A stretch of DNA of 64,000 bases, from contig NC_134829.1 of the NCBI RefSeq assembly GCF_004210375.1, positions 54,986,107 through 55,050,106 on the forward strand, in the 5' to 3' direction. The notes beneath the pieces were generated by a model. The model worked only from the letters and a program-made list of their open reading frames with translations, was not told where the DNA came from and made no database searches. Of the stretch, positions 34,131 to 45,570 are shown in pieces. The DNA is from Tachypleus tridentatus (Eukaryota; Arthropoda; Merostomata; Xiphosura; Limulidae). How positions within the stretch are numbered: the first letter of the stretch is position 1; each line of letters starts with the position of its first letter. Made by a program: the position numbers and the translations under genes.

Positions 34131-35440
34131 CAATCAAGTTAGAAATGTAACAAAGAAAAACTAGCCAGTAAGTTTACACTTTATTTCTACTCAGCCAGAA
34201 AGTTACATGGTGTGTGCTATCACTCACTTGTCTTCACTGTAGTTAGCCTCAGTAGCTTTGAAATAATAAAAACAGTACAAGTGACTTCAGTGGTAATGGT
34301 AATTAAACCTGAAAAACCTCAAATTACAAAACATTTTCCCACCTGGTCATTATGTAGCTTAGTGCTCAACAAACACGCATACTTACAATATTTTGATATT
34401 TGAATCAAAAACCGAAATTTTGATTTGTTAATTATTTTTGTGACGATTTATTTAATTTTAATTTTGCTTAGTTGACTGTTGGAATAATAGAAATAGGTAA
34501 TAATAGAAAACACTAATTTTAATTAATTGATATTTTCATAAAATTAATAATAATTTCAGTAACTGCTACCGAGGGGTTATCGAATAATTCACCCAGCTTT
34601 ACAAAGTAATATTTTTTTTCCGAGACAACACTTTATAAATATTAATTAAAACAATTTGTTTAGTAAGGATTATTTATATAGTGTTACAGCACACTGAGAA
34701 AAAAAACAAGTGTAGCATGATTCTTATCATCTCAACGTTTAATTCACGTCCAGTTATCAACACAGACGGTCAATATAAGTGACACTAAATAAAATTTGTG
34801 GTCTAATTCTTAAACTAGTGACACTGTCATTAACTTGTAATCTGTTTGACTTAACACTATAACAATGTCTTAGGCTGTTTACTCAAGGTAAACAAGAGAA
34901 GGGGTAAAATTTTGGCACAGATATTACAACATTACAAATAAGAAACTCAATAACTTGGATGGCCCTTCTCATAGTTCTCCTGTGGGCTAAATGTAATCAG
35001 AAATGAATACAACTAAACCTGACAAGCAGCATATCATCATAACTTTCTACACAGTCTATCAAACAATGTGTAATATAATTCACTGATCTTCCCAGTTTTG
35101 GTAAAGTTCACACACAACAGGAACCACGAGTTTCCTACTCAACATGATACCAGACATTTACATTAATAATGAATTTCATTTAACTGGAGTTTTTATTTTA
35201 CCAATTTTGTGATATTCGTGAGGTCATCGTGCTATCACATTTTGATGGTTTTGTCTGGTGACGTTATTTCCATCTTGAGAAAAGAGCACAGAACAGCAAA
35301 GCAAGTACAGTTGTGACCCAAGTGCTTCAAATGAAGCAGGAAGTTTTCCTGTTGTAAACTGCATAACTACTGCCACTTTTAACTTCACAAAAACTGATGA
35401 TGCATAACATATACATAGATAAAATGAGCTCAATAATGAT

Positions 35441-35552
35441 GAGAAAACCCACTTGTAGAGAATAATATGTATGTAAACAGCTGGTTTGGGTTGCAGAGGA
35501 GCGAACAACATTTCAACCCTCTTTGGTCATCATCAAGTTCAGCCATTTTTAC
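35441..35552 (-). mobile_element. Fragment of the foldback MITE
   Basis: AGAAAACCCACTTGTAGAG, then TGGTTTGGGTTGCAGAGGAG, then CGAACAACATTTCAACCCTC match (as reverse complement) the right arm of the element at 43395-43779. Only this arm is present. Confidence 0.7.
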
Positions 35553-35705
35553 ACAGATAAAATGAGCTGTCCAACCTCAGCTTCATTTTTCTCAAAATAA
35601 TATTTTTATACTCTACAAAAATATGATTTTATTCTTAAAGTAATGACAACATTGACGTCACAAGTATGGCAGAAAGTTCAAAATAATAATAATTTGTTTC
35701 ACTGT

Positions 35706-38700
35706 CTTCAGATTGTGTTACACTGTGACAAGGTCAACATTTACTTTATGACTTCAGATAATACTACACCGTGACATGGTCAACACTTGCTTAATGACTT
35801 CAGATAATACTACACTGTGACATGGTCAACACTTGCTTAATGACTTCAGATAATACTACACCGTGACATGGTCAACATTTACTTTATGACTTCAGATAAT
35901 ACTACACCGTGACAAGGTCAACATTTACTTTATGACTTCAGGTAATACTACACCGTGACATGGTCAACACTTGCTTAATGACTTCAGATAATACTACACC
36001 GTGACATGGTCAACATTTACTTTATGACTTCAGATAATACTACACCGTGACATGGTCAACACTTACTTAATGACTTCAGATAATACTACACTGTGACATG
36101 GTCAACACTTACTTAATGACTTCAGCTAATACTACACCGTGACAAGGTCAACATTTACTTTATGACTTCAGGTAATACTACACCGTGACAAGGTCAACAC
36201 ATATTTAATGACTTCAGATAATACTACACTGTGACATGGTCAACACTCACTTAATGACTTCAGATAATACTACACTGTGACATGGTCAACACTTACTTAA
36301 TGACTTCAGATAATACTACACTGTGACATGGTCAACACTTGCTTAATGACTTCAGATTGTGTTACACCGTGACAAGGTCAACATTTACTTTATGACTTCA
36401 GATAATACTACACTGTGACATGGTCAACACTTGCTTAATGACTTCAGATAATACTACACTGTGACATGGTCAACACTTACTTAATGACTTCAGATAATAC
36501 TACACTGTGACATGATCAACACTTACTTAATGACTTCAGATAATACTACACTGTAACATGGTCAACACTTGCTTAATGACTTCAGATAATACTACACTGT
36601 GACATGGTCAACACTTGCTTAATGACTTCAGATAATACTACACTGTGACAAGGTCAACATTTACTTTATGACTTCAGATAATACTACACTGTGACATGGT
36701 CAACACTTGCTTAATGACTTCAGATAATACTACACTGTGACAAGGTCAACATTTACTTTATGACTTCAGATAATACTACACTGTGACATGGTCAACACTT
36801 GCTTAATGACTTCAGATAATACTACACTGTGACATGGTCAACACTTGCTTAATGACTTCAGATAATACTACACTGTGACATGGTCAACACTTACTTAATG
36901 ACTTCAGATAATACTACACTGTGACATGGTCAACACTTGCTTAATGACTTCAGATAATACTACACCGTGACAAGGTCAACATTTACTTTATGACTTCAGA
37001 TAATACTACACTGTGACATGGTCAACACTTACTTAATGACTTCAGATAATACTACACTGTGACATGGTCAACACTTGCTTAATGACTTCAGATAATACTA
37101 CACTGTGACATGGTCAACACTTGCTTAATGACTTCAGATAATACTACACTGTGACATGGTCAACACTTGCTTAATGACTTCAGATAATACTACACCGTGA
37201 CATGGTCAACACTTACTTAATGACTTCAGATAATACTACACCGTGACATGGTCAACACTTACTTAATGACTTCAGATAATACTACACTGTGACATGGTCA
37301 ACACTTACTTAATGACTTCAGCTAATACTACACCGTGACAAGGTCAACAATTACTTTATGACTTCAGGTAATACTACACCGTGACAAGGTCAACACATAT
37401 TTAATGACTTCAGATAATACTACACTGTGACATGGTCAACACTCACTTAATGACTTCAGATAATACTACACTGTGACATGGTCAACACTTGCTTAATGAC
37501 TTCAGATTGTGTTACACCGTGACAAGGTCAACATTTACTTTATGACTTCAGATAATACTACACTGTGACATGATCAACACTTGCTTAATGACTTCAGATA
37601 ATACTACACTGTGACATGGTCAACACTTACTTAATGACTTCAGATAATACTACACTGTGACATGGTCAATATTTACTTTATGAATTCAGGTAATACTACA
37701 CCGTGACAAGGTCAACACATATTTAATGATTTCAGATAATACTACACTGTGACATGGTCAACACTTACTTAATGACTTCAGATAATACCACATTGTAACA
37801 TGGTCAACACTTGCTTAATGACTTCAGATAATACTACACTGTGACATGGTCAACATTTACTTTATGACTTCAGATAATACTACACTGTGACATGGTCAAC
37901 ACTTGCTTAATGACTTCAGATAATACTACACTGACAAGGTCAACATTTACTTTATGACTTCAGATAATACTACACTGTGACATGGTCAACACTTGCATAA
38001 TGACTTCAGATAATACTACACTGTGACATGGTCAACACTTGCTCAATGACTTCAGATAATACTACACTGTGACATGGTCAACACTTGCTTAATGACTTCA
38101 GATAATACTACACTGTGACAAGGTCAACATTTACTTTATGACTTCAGATAATACTACACTGTGACATGGTCAACACTTGCTTAATGACTTCAGATAATAC
38201 TACACTGTGACAAGGTCAACATTTACTTTATGACTTCAGATAATACTACACTGTGACATGGTCAACACTTGCTTAATGACTTCAGATAATACTACACTGT
38301 GACATGGTCAACACTTGCTTAATGACTTCAGATAATACTACACCGTGACATGGTCAACACTTGCTTAATGACTTCAGATAATACTACACCGTGACATGGT
38401 CAACATTTACTTTATGACTTCAGATAATACTACACCGTGACAAGGTCAACACTTACTTAATGACTTCAGATAATACTACACCGTGACAAGGTCAACATTT
38501 ACTTTATGAATTCAGGTAATACTACACCGTGACAAGGTCAACACATATTTAATGACTTCAGATAATACTACACTGTGACATGGTCAACACTTACTTAATG
38601 ACTTCAGATAATACCACATTGTAACATGGTCAACACTTGCTTAATGGCTTCAGATAATACTACACTGTGACATGGTCAACATTTACTTTATGAATTCAGG

Positions 38701-39245
38701 TAATACTACACCGTGACAAGGTCAACACATATTTAATGACTTCAGATAATACTACACTGTGACATGGTCAACACTTACTTAATGACTTCAGATAATACCA
38801 CATTGTAACATGGTCAACACTTGCTTAATGACTTCAGATAATACTACACTGTGACATGGTCAACACTCATTTAATGACTTCAGATAATACTACACTGTGA
38901 CATGGTCAACACTCACTTAATGACTTCAGATAATACTACACTGTGACATGGTCAACACTTACTTAATGACTTCAGATAATACTACACTGTAATATGGTCA
39001 ACACTTACTTAATGACTTCAGATAATACTACACTGTGACATGGTCAACACTTGCTTAATGACTTCAGATAATACTACACTGTGACATGGTCAACACTTAA
39101 TGACTTCAGATGATACTACACTGACATGGTCAACACTCACTTAATGACTTCAGATAATACTACACTGTGACATGGTCAACACTTACTTAATGACTTCAGA
39201 TAATACTACACTGTGACATGGTCAACACTCACTTAATGACTTCAG
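35706..39245. repeat. 46-bp satellite array, about 77 copies, intron 1
   Basis: The monomer is GTGACATGGTCAACACTTGC, then TTAATGACTTCAGATAATAC, then TACACT (46 bp). Three main subtypes alternate: CACTTGCTTAATG, CATTTACTTTATG and CACATATTTAATG, further marked by ACAAGG/ACATGG and CACCG/CACTG. Rare variants recur at multiples of 46 bp: TTCAGCTAAT at 36121 and 37317 (1,196 bp, 26 monomers), TGAATTCAGG at 38507 and 38691 (184 bp, 4 monomers). The array ends about 960 bp from exon 1, on its intronic side. Confidence 0.97.
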
Positions 39246-40205
39246 TCTAGTGATCACGTACTAAATACACATATACTTCTAGAATAAACAAAAATATGTC
39301 TTACTATGTTGCATAGCAATCAATATGAATAATTGTTCTGAAAAGAGTGGGAAAGATTTGTTTATACAACTTTAGCAGCAGTTGTAGCATTAAATCGATA
39401 TCTGAATAAAAATTGTTCAAACTATTACAGACATCACTCCTATATGTAATGTCTTCATCCAGGTTTTACATTGCAGCATATACTCCAAGAACCTATTCAG
39501 TGCTTACCAAGGTTTTTTTCACAGTGTTCATATGAAATTTGTTTCACTTTCTAAATGAGTATAAAACCTTGTAGGATTGTATAATGCTTTTTTTTTCAAA
39601 AGTCCTATCACACGTTTCATGTGAATTCAAATAGAAGTTATTAAACTCATTACTGATGCAATTTACTACACAACTCTTCAGCATATCTGCAGGTCTGGAA
39701 CAACAAAAGATTGTCATGAGCACAAACAGTTGTTACGAACATGAATCTAGATGATGGGCAATGAACTGAATGAACAGAATTTTCCCTTCATTTCACTATT
39801 TGTTTGCCCCTTTGGTTCAGTGGCTTTGCAAATAATGCATTGTGGGAGAGTTAAGTTACTGGATGTCATATGACCTCAAGAATATATTACATAAAATGAA
39901 AGATTCAGGTTAATATGCTCCTTATCCAATTTAGTAATATTCAGGGGTGGTAACAATTAACTCACTCATAATTACAAGTGTAATCTGTGTGCTTTATTTT
40001 TGACGATAGACCTGTTCTTTCTTTGGGGTCTACTTTTTAAAACTGCTGGGGTTATTTAATATTGTTTATTGCATGAGTCATCTATAATCTTTTAACCTGA
40101 CTGATTTCTTGGTAACACTATTTCTATTATTAAGCACTAACACTAAATATTTTACAATCTTATAGTACAAGAAGCAGATTTATATAATCACTCATTTACA
40201 TTTAC

Positions 40206-40418
40206 CCGCGGTTTCTTTCGTCTACTAGAACGTCTAGTTTGTTCATCACCACTACCAGCTGATGAAGTTGGTGCGTTTGACGGCGGTTTCTCCTGGCCTT
40301 GTTCACTTCTTTCTGTCACACTCTGCTGATGAGGTTCATTGTTATCTGATGCAGCAATAAAACGCTTACGCTCAGCCTCACTGTTCCCCGCCATAATAGA
40401 AACACTAACATTACTCAT
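40206..40418 (-). CDS. KDM1A: KDM1A (LSD1) coding exon 1, N-terminus
   Basis: This is residues 1-71 of the flavin-dependent histone H3K4 demethylase that works in the nucleus with CoREST. The exon is polar, low in complexity (Ser, Glu, Gln, Asn) and ends in a basic Arg/Ser/Lys cluster (RRSSRRKKPR) like the RRTSRRKRAKV segment just before the acidic linker of vertebrate LSD1, probably a nuclear localisation signal. Reading stops five codons after a consensus donor (CCGCGG|GTAAAT), and the next exon starts in the same phase with VEYKENEE, matching the vertebrate VEYREMDE. I chose the first ATG (40418, AAAAATGA). A second in-frame ATG at residue 9 begins MAGNSEAE in an equally good context, so the true start could be either. 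The N-terminus is much shorter than in vertebrates, as is usual in invertebrates. Confidence 0.9.
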
Positions 40419-40600
40419 TTTTTCTAGTTTCTCTTACAAACCTATATTAGCTGAGTTATAAAAATTTAGACCTAAAGTAAACGCTCAAACAACACGAGGA
40501 TTAAACAGTATTTGCTTTTCGCCGTTTTTGTTCTTGAAAACTGCAAGCACCCTCTAGCGAGGAGTATATTATAAAAATGATATATATCTGATATAATATA
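40419..40600 (-). promoter_or_regulatory. KDM1A: KDM1A 5' UTR and probable promoter region
   Basis: This is the non-coding sequence directly upstream of the first ATG. It is less AT-rich than the flanks and contains several CG dinucleotides (TTTGAGCG, GGCGAAAAG, CTCCTCGC). There is no clear TATA box at a sensible distance, as expected for a housekeeping chromatin gene. The minus strand holds TCGCTAGAGGGTGCTTGC, close to a CTCF core. The transcription start cannot be placed from sequence alone. Confidence 0.45.
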
Positions 40601-41502
40601 TAAATATTTTAAGCCTAACATTCAAGTTAACTGTATGCACCTGTACGTTGTTACGCTTTTCATCATATTCTTCACAACTTATTTCGAATTCGCAACCAGA
40701 TATAAATCTCAAATGCCATTAAACGGTTGATTTTCAATCTGGAATGAACAAAGTAAAATAAATGCGAAAAAATACATTCGTAGTTAACATCACAAATATT
40801 AGGCCTGTGATTTCTAATGAATTGCTGGTTTCAGGTGTTTGAAACAGGCTTTATAAATATTTTAATTATTAAAAGTAGTCTAGTTTCACATTTCATTTTT
40901 TTTTTTTTAGGGCATGCATACAAATTTGTTTTTCTCACACTACAGGGTATCTGTTCCCTAGTCACACAGGTATCAAAATCAGTTTTCAGTGTTATAAACT
41001 TTTAGAGTTACTATAGAATTACCAAGGGGTAAAAGTATAAAGAGAAAAGGACGTATGTGTTTCGTTATAATTTTATAATAACCTTAAATACGTCAGTTTA
41101 AAACACTTTTCGATACAAAGAAGGAAGTTTTCTTTATATTTGTTTTAATTATATTATTCTTGTTTTTCGATAAAACTAAAATATGTTGACTCTTAATCGT
41201 GAATGCAGTGCCTTTGAAACTTAAAACTGACAGTTAATATTATTGTCGGTAGAAAATATCCAACTTGCTTTAGATGTTGCTTTAAATTATATATTTTTGT
41301 TCCTCAATACCTCTAGACTTCTATATGTAATAATTCACACAGAAAGACGAGCAAGTTTGGCATATTATCTTCATATAGTAAAACACTTTAACTCTTACAT
41401 CAACATAATTACAACTACTGTTGTCTTCCTGAAGTACATTTTACCGTATTACTTCGAATTGAAAACGCACCTTTTTTCACAGTTTTTGCCGAACTGAACT
41501 TC
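40601..41502. other. Intergenic stretch upstream of KDM1A, no gene seen
   Basis: AT-rich sequence. The open frames at 40817-41005 and 41243-41497 are rich in Phe/Leu/Ile, as expected from AT-rich DNA, and have no recognisable motif. I see no exon of a divergent gene. Confidence 0.6.
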
Positions 41503-41624
41503 CCCCTCTGGTACAGTGGTAAGTCTAAGTATTTACAAAGCTAAACTCAGGGGTTCAATTTCTCTCGGTTGGCTCATCAGATAGCCTGATGTGTCTTTGC
41601 TAAACGAAAGCACACACACACACC
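41503..41624 (+). repeat. tRNA-derived SINE, family 2
   Basis: CCCTCTGGTACAGTGGTAAG (box A region), CAGGGGTTCAATTTCTCTC (box B region), then GATAGCCTGATGTGTCTTTG and an ACACACAC tail. The same layout is found at 49836 and on the minus strand at 31168, 51442 and 60500. Confidence 0.8.
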
Positions 41625-41935
41625 GAACTGAAAATTAGGGTGCGTCTTATATTCAAGTATTATTTTTCGCTCTTCAAAAGTCTCAGAAACATCATTTTAC
41701 TCGAACAACAAAAATTTTCGAGAAAAATCCTGCATTAACAAACAAATTGGATTATATGTTAAAAAGAACGTAGCTTGGAAAATAAAAAAAAAACACACGT
41801 ACGAAACGTCAATTTGACGATGTCAGTGCTTCTAGCGATGTAGTTGGACACCACTGTCCTTAGTCTTTGAATTTCCTGTTGTTCAGACGCTTTTTATTGT
41901 GTGTGTTTCTACTGAGTTTCTACCCATAAAAAAGC

Positions 41936-42860
41936 GCTTTTCATACGATGCACAATTTAAAAGAAAAGTTATTTTGTGCGCCGAACAGATTGGGACTCGT
42001 ACAGCCGGTAAAAAGTATACAGTGAGTGAGGCAAATGCACATAGTTGACGTAGTATGAAAAACCAAGTTGATTTCTCATAAGAGAAGTACAAAGTCATTT
42101 TCTGCCCCCCCCCCAAAGGAAGACATCTTGAAATTGATGTCGTCGATTTAACGAGAGAGTTACGAAATAAAGGACTGCCTGTAACAAGAGAAGTGTTAAC
42201 GTTAACAAGAAAAGAATGTTTAGAAAATAGTGGTGTTTCTTTCAAGGCTAGTCGTGGCTGGTGTGAGAAACTTATGAAAAAAGGTTTATCGTTAAGTCGA
42301 ATGACAACAATTAGTCAGAAATTGCCATTAGATTTGAAACAAAAGCTATTGAATACCAACGTTGCATTATTGGCATACGTCAAATGAATCAATATTCCCT
42401 AAACCAAATCGGTAATGCAGATGAAACGGCAGATTTTTCTACACGCCGCACAACTACACAATAAATGCCAATGGAGAAAAATATATGAAAATCAATATTA
42501 CTGGCTATGAAAAGTTAAGAGTTAGTGTCATGCTATGTCTAACTGCAGATGGAAATAAATTACCACCGTATGTCATATTAAACAAGAAAAACATTGCCAA
42601 AAGAAAGTGTTTACAAAAATGTAATAGTTTGTGCATAAAAAAATGCATGAATGACATCAGTGTTAATGTGAGAGTGGTTGGGGTGTGTATGTTAGCCTAG
42701 TGCATTGTTTAAGCAACAGAGCTTGCTTGTAATGAATGCATTTCGTGGCCATCTCTCCGATAAAATAAAGAGTAGGTTAAGGAACAAAACCAGTGATCTG
42801 GTGATAATTCTTGGTGAATTGAGAGGTCAGTTACAACCTCTTTATGTCCATTAATAAGTC
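41936..42860 (+). pseudogene. Tigger/pogo-type transposase remnant
   Basis: Plus-strand segments read RFSYDAQFKRKVILCAEQIG (N-terminal psq-like helix-turn-helix), then ELRNKGLPVTREVL, FKASRGWCEKLMKKGLSLSR and TTISQKLPLDLKQKLL (CENP-B type DNA-binding domain), NQIGNADET (first DDE strand), GYEKLRVSVMLCLTADGNKL and PPYVILNKK, and NAFRGHLSDKIKSRLRN followed by LGELRGQLQPL. These are the ordered motifs of pogo/Tigger transposases of the Tc1/mariner superfamily. Stops, frameshifts and a gap of the middle catalytic part mark it as dead. A SINE interrupts the C-terminus at 42867. Confidence 0.85.
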
Positions 42861-42866
42861 ATTCAC

Positions 42867-43090
42867 GGCCTGGCATGGCCAAGCGCATAAGGCGTGCGAC
42901 TCGTAATCCGATGGTCGCGGGTTCGCGCCCGCGTCGCGCTAAACATGCTCGCCCTCCCAGCCGTTATAATGTGACGGTCAATCCCACTATTCGTTGGTAA
43001 AAGAGTAGCCCAAGAGTTAGTGGTGGGTGGTGATGACTAGCTGCCTTCCCTCTAGTCTTACACTACTAAATTAGGGACGGCTCGGTAGTG
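42867..43090 (+). repeat. tRNA-derived SINE, family 1, inserted in the Tigger remnant
   Basis: The head GGCCTGGCATGGCCAAGCG, CATAAGGCGTGCGACTCGTAA and GTCGCGGGTTCGCGCCCGCG gives box A, an anticodon-loop-like CTCGTAA and box B. The core (TGTGACGGTCAATCCCACTA, GTAGCCCAAGAGTTAG, GACTAGCTGCCTTCCCTC, AAATTAGGGACGGCT) follows. The 3' tail is short. It lies directly behind the QLQPL segment of the transposase. Confidence 0.9.
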
Positions 43091-43134
43091 AATGATTCAA
43101 CTTCAGAACATAACAGTAAGTCAGATGAAACACC

Positions 43135-43290
43135 GAATAAACATTCTGATTAAATAAAAAAAAGCAGGAATAAACATTCTGATTAAATAAAGAAAGCAGG
43201 AAGAAACATTCTGATTAAATAAGGAAAGCAGGAAAAACATTCTGATTAAATAAAGAAAGCAGGAAGAAACATTGTGATTAAATTAAGAAA
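43135..43290. repeat. Tandem repeat of about 32 bp, 5 copies
   Basis: AAACATTCTGATTAAATAA followed by a GAAAGCAGGAA spacer is repeated five times directly after the SINE tail. Copies differ by a few substitutions and small length changes. Confidence 0.9.
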
Positions 43291-43394
43291 CATTATTTTA
43301 ATGAAAATTCTTAATTTACTGTATATTTTATAATATTTCATTTTAAGTACATTGTTGGCATTTTTGATTCGTTAATAAACTCTTTCAAAATATA

Positions 43395-43779
43395 TATGCA
43401 AAAATGGCTCGTTTGGGTTGAGAAAATATTTTACGTAGAAGAGGGAACAACGTTTCGACCTTCTTCGGTCATCGTCAGGTTTATAAATAAACGCCAAAAT
43501 AAACCAATATAAAGGAACGCACCTACCTATATCAAATATAATAAAATAAATAATATAAAATTATACATCTAACACCGCCCTCTACATTCCGACACTCAGT
43601 TACACAACCTCTTTCAAACATGTGGTCAGCTTCCAGTCAGTTAACTCTTTCTTTCTTTGTGAACCTGAGGATAATGGAAGAAGGTCGAAACGTTGTTCGC
43701 TCTTCTACTTGAAATATTTTCTCAACCCAAACGAGCCGTTTTTACATACATATTTCTCTACAAGTGGGTTTTCTCGACA
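43395..43779. mobile_element. Foldback MITE with about 88-bp inverted arms
   Basis: The left arm (AAAAATGGCTCGTTTGGGTTG, TAGAAGAGGGAACAACGTTT, CGACCTTCTTCGGTCATCG) is the near reverse complement of 43661-43750 (GAAGAAGGTCGAAACGTTGT, TTCTCAACCCAAACGAGCC). The non-coding centre is shared with the truncated copy at 1390-1672. This is a non-autonomous DNA element. Confidence 0.85.
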
Positions 43780-44040
43780 TTACTGATTATTCTTTCAAAA
43801 TATATTTACTCCTTTCTAATTTGTTTTTCCTGTAAATCCCCTTTTAAAAGTTGGACACGTCTTAAGTTAGAGGACATCTTAAATTCAAAGTAATAACGTA
43901 TTATTACATTGTTTTTAGCTGTATTTTTACTGTTTGTTTGCTAGGGAGACCTGGTAATCCTAGTGAATAACGTTAGAACTTTAAAGGTTTAGGCGTTTTG
44001 TATTTCTACTTAGAATAGTTAGTTAGTTAGTTATCACCAT

Positions 44041-44340
44041 TAGATTCCATCAAGGAACATAGGGCCGCAATCGCTTGCGGATTCTTCAACAGGTATTTAA
44101 GTGAGTAGGTTGTTAGCCCACTGCACCGAGCCGTCCCTAATTTAGTAGTGTAAGACTAGAGGAAGGTAGCTAGTCATCACCACCCACCGCCAACTCTTGG
44201 GCTACTCTTGTACCAACGAATAGTGGGATTGACCGTCACATTATAACGCCCCCACGGCTGGGAGGGCGAGAATGTTTGGCGCGAACCCGCGACCCTCAGA
44301 TTACGAGTCGCATGCCTCATGCGCTTGGCCATGCCAGGCC
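44041..44340 (-). repeat. tRNA-derived SINE, family 1, long-tailed form
   Basis: On the minus strand the tRNA head (GCCTGGCATGGCCAAGCGC) and the core run as in other copies, but after GGGACGGCT it carries about 90 bp more, including GAATCCGCAAGCGATTGCGG and CCCTATGTTCCTTGATGG. The same extra tail is present in the next copy at 44776. Confidence 0.88.
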
Positions 44341-44775
44341 TCATAGTTAGATTATAAATTCAAATTAGCTAGTCAATAAATTACCCAAGTAAACTCGTAA
44401 AATGAATTAGGCAGTGTGTTTATGTGTTGTTATCTGTGTTATTGATCACGAATATTGAGTTACTGTATAGAGGTAACCTGATTTTTAACCTGGTATCGAA
44501 AAATTAGCACAATATTCCTTGTTACATTAGGTCATAATTGAAGGAAGCTTGTTACCTTAAAGCGTCAAATCAGAGATAAATTAATTTGCTGTCATTTACA
44601 TGGACTAAACTTTAAATTATTTTACACATAATTACAAAGAATGCCTCAACAAAGATCATCTTTACAACAGTACTTTTATGAACTTTATTTCATTAATTTA
44701 TCAACAGACTTATATTCCAGCTATCTAGTTTAACCTTAAGATTGTATATTTGGCCATTGTATTGTATTATACCAC

Positions 44776-45115
44776 TCGATTCCATGAAGGAACATAGGGC
44801 CGCAATCGCTTGCGGATTCATTAACGGGCTGGTTTTTTAAGTGAGCAGATTGTTAGCCTACCGCACAACCCCCAACCAGGAGGAGAAACCTTAGCCGTCC
44901 CTAATTTAGCAGTGTAAGACAAGATGGAAGGCAGCTAGTCATCACCACCCACCGCCAACTCTTGGGCTATTCTTGTAACAACGAATAGTGGGATTGACCG
45001 TCACATTATAACGCCCATACGGCTGAAAGGGCGAGCATGTTTAGCGCGACTGGGATGCAAACCCGCGACCCTCGGATTACGAGTCGCACGCCTAACGCGC
45101 CCGACCATGCCGGGA
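44776..45115 (-). repeat. tRNA-derived SINE, family 1, long-tailed form
   Basis: This copy shares the extra tail (CCGCAAGCGATTGCGGCCC, TATGTTCCTTCATGG) with the copy at 44041, plus a further insert (CCTCCTGGTTGGGGGTTG) between core and tail. Head and core are standard: GGTTTGCATCCCAGTCGCG at box B, GTTGGCGGTGGGTGGTGATG in the core. Confidence 0.88.
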
Positions 45116-45309
45116 ACATTTGGCCATTAGATGGCACAATTTATAAAGTTGCATTTAATAATTCAATATTTCGGGCAAAAACTGCTATGGATTAAATTTC
45201 GTTTGCATGTTTTAATGTCGAAAAGGGCTCCCTCACAGCACAGCCAAGCACTGAAACAAATGTGCCAAAAATCTGACAAATGAAAAATTTGTTCATATTT
45301 ATTTGTATT

Positions 45310-45570
45310 TGTTTTTTTTTGTTTTTTTAATTTCGCACAAAGCTACTCGAGGGCTATCTGTGCTAGTCGTCCCTAATTTAGCAGTGTAAGACTAGAGGGA
45401 AAGCAGCTAGTCATCACCACCCACCGCCAACTCTTGGGCTACTCTTGTACCAACAAATAGTGTGATTGACCGTCACATTATAACGCCCCCACGGCTGAAA
45501 GGGCGAGCATGTTTAGCGCGACCCTCGGATTACGAGTCGCACGCCGAACGCGCTCGACCATGCCGGGCCA
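45310..45570 (-). repeat. tRNA-derived SINE, family 1, box B deleted
   Basis: A family-1 copy with the full tail (TAGCTTTGTGCGAAATTAAA and A-rich run). In the head the box B region is missing: GAGGGTCGCGCTAAACATG runs straight from the anticodon side to the core, so it could not be transcribed by RNA polymerase III today. Confidence 0.88.

Larger units (their letters stand above)
17156..40205 (-). other. KDM1A: KDM1A intron 1 (23 kb)
   Basis: The donor is CGCGG|GTAAAT at 40205 and the acceptor TTCAG at 17156. It carries a local duplication (17227-17300), gypsy, DIRS and LINE remnants, a long inverted-repeat element, an old SINE, and the 43-bp and 46-bp arrays. The stretches 23600-25270, 26050-27630, 30720-31168, 31300-32110, 34140-35440 and 39246-40205 show AT-rich sequence with no recognisable gene. 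Small open frames there lack motifs. Confidence 0.85.

Noticed and set aside
32112..39245. Regular short repeats that could be mistaken for a CRISPR array.
   Set aside because: Units are contiguous with no unique spacers, in an animal intron. They are tandem satellites.
40188..40205. The last five codons of the KDM1A exon 1 frame (VNVNE).
   Set aside because: They follow a consensus donor and are replaced by VEYKENEE of exon 2 in the protein family, so they are intronic.
41243..41497. 84-residue plus-strand frame with hydrophobic stretches.
   Set aside because: High Phe/Leu/Tyr/Ile content is expected from AT-rich sequence. No signal or splice evidence supports a gene.
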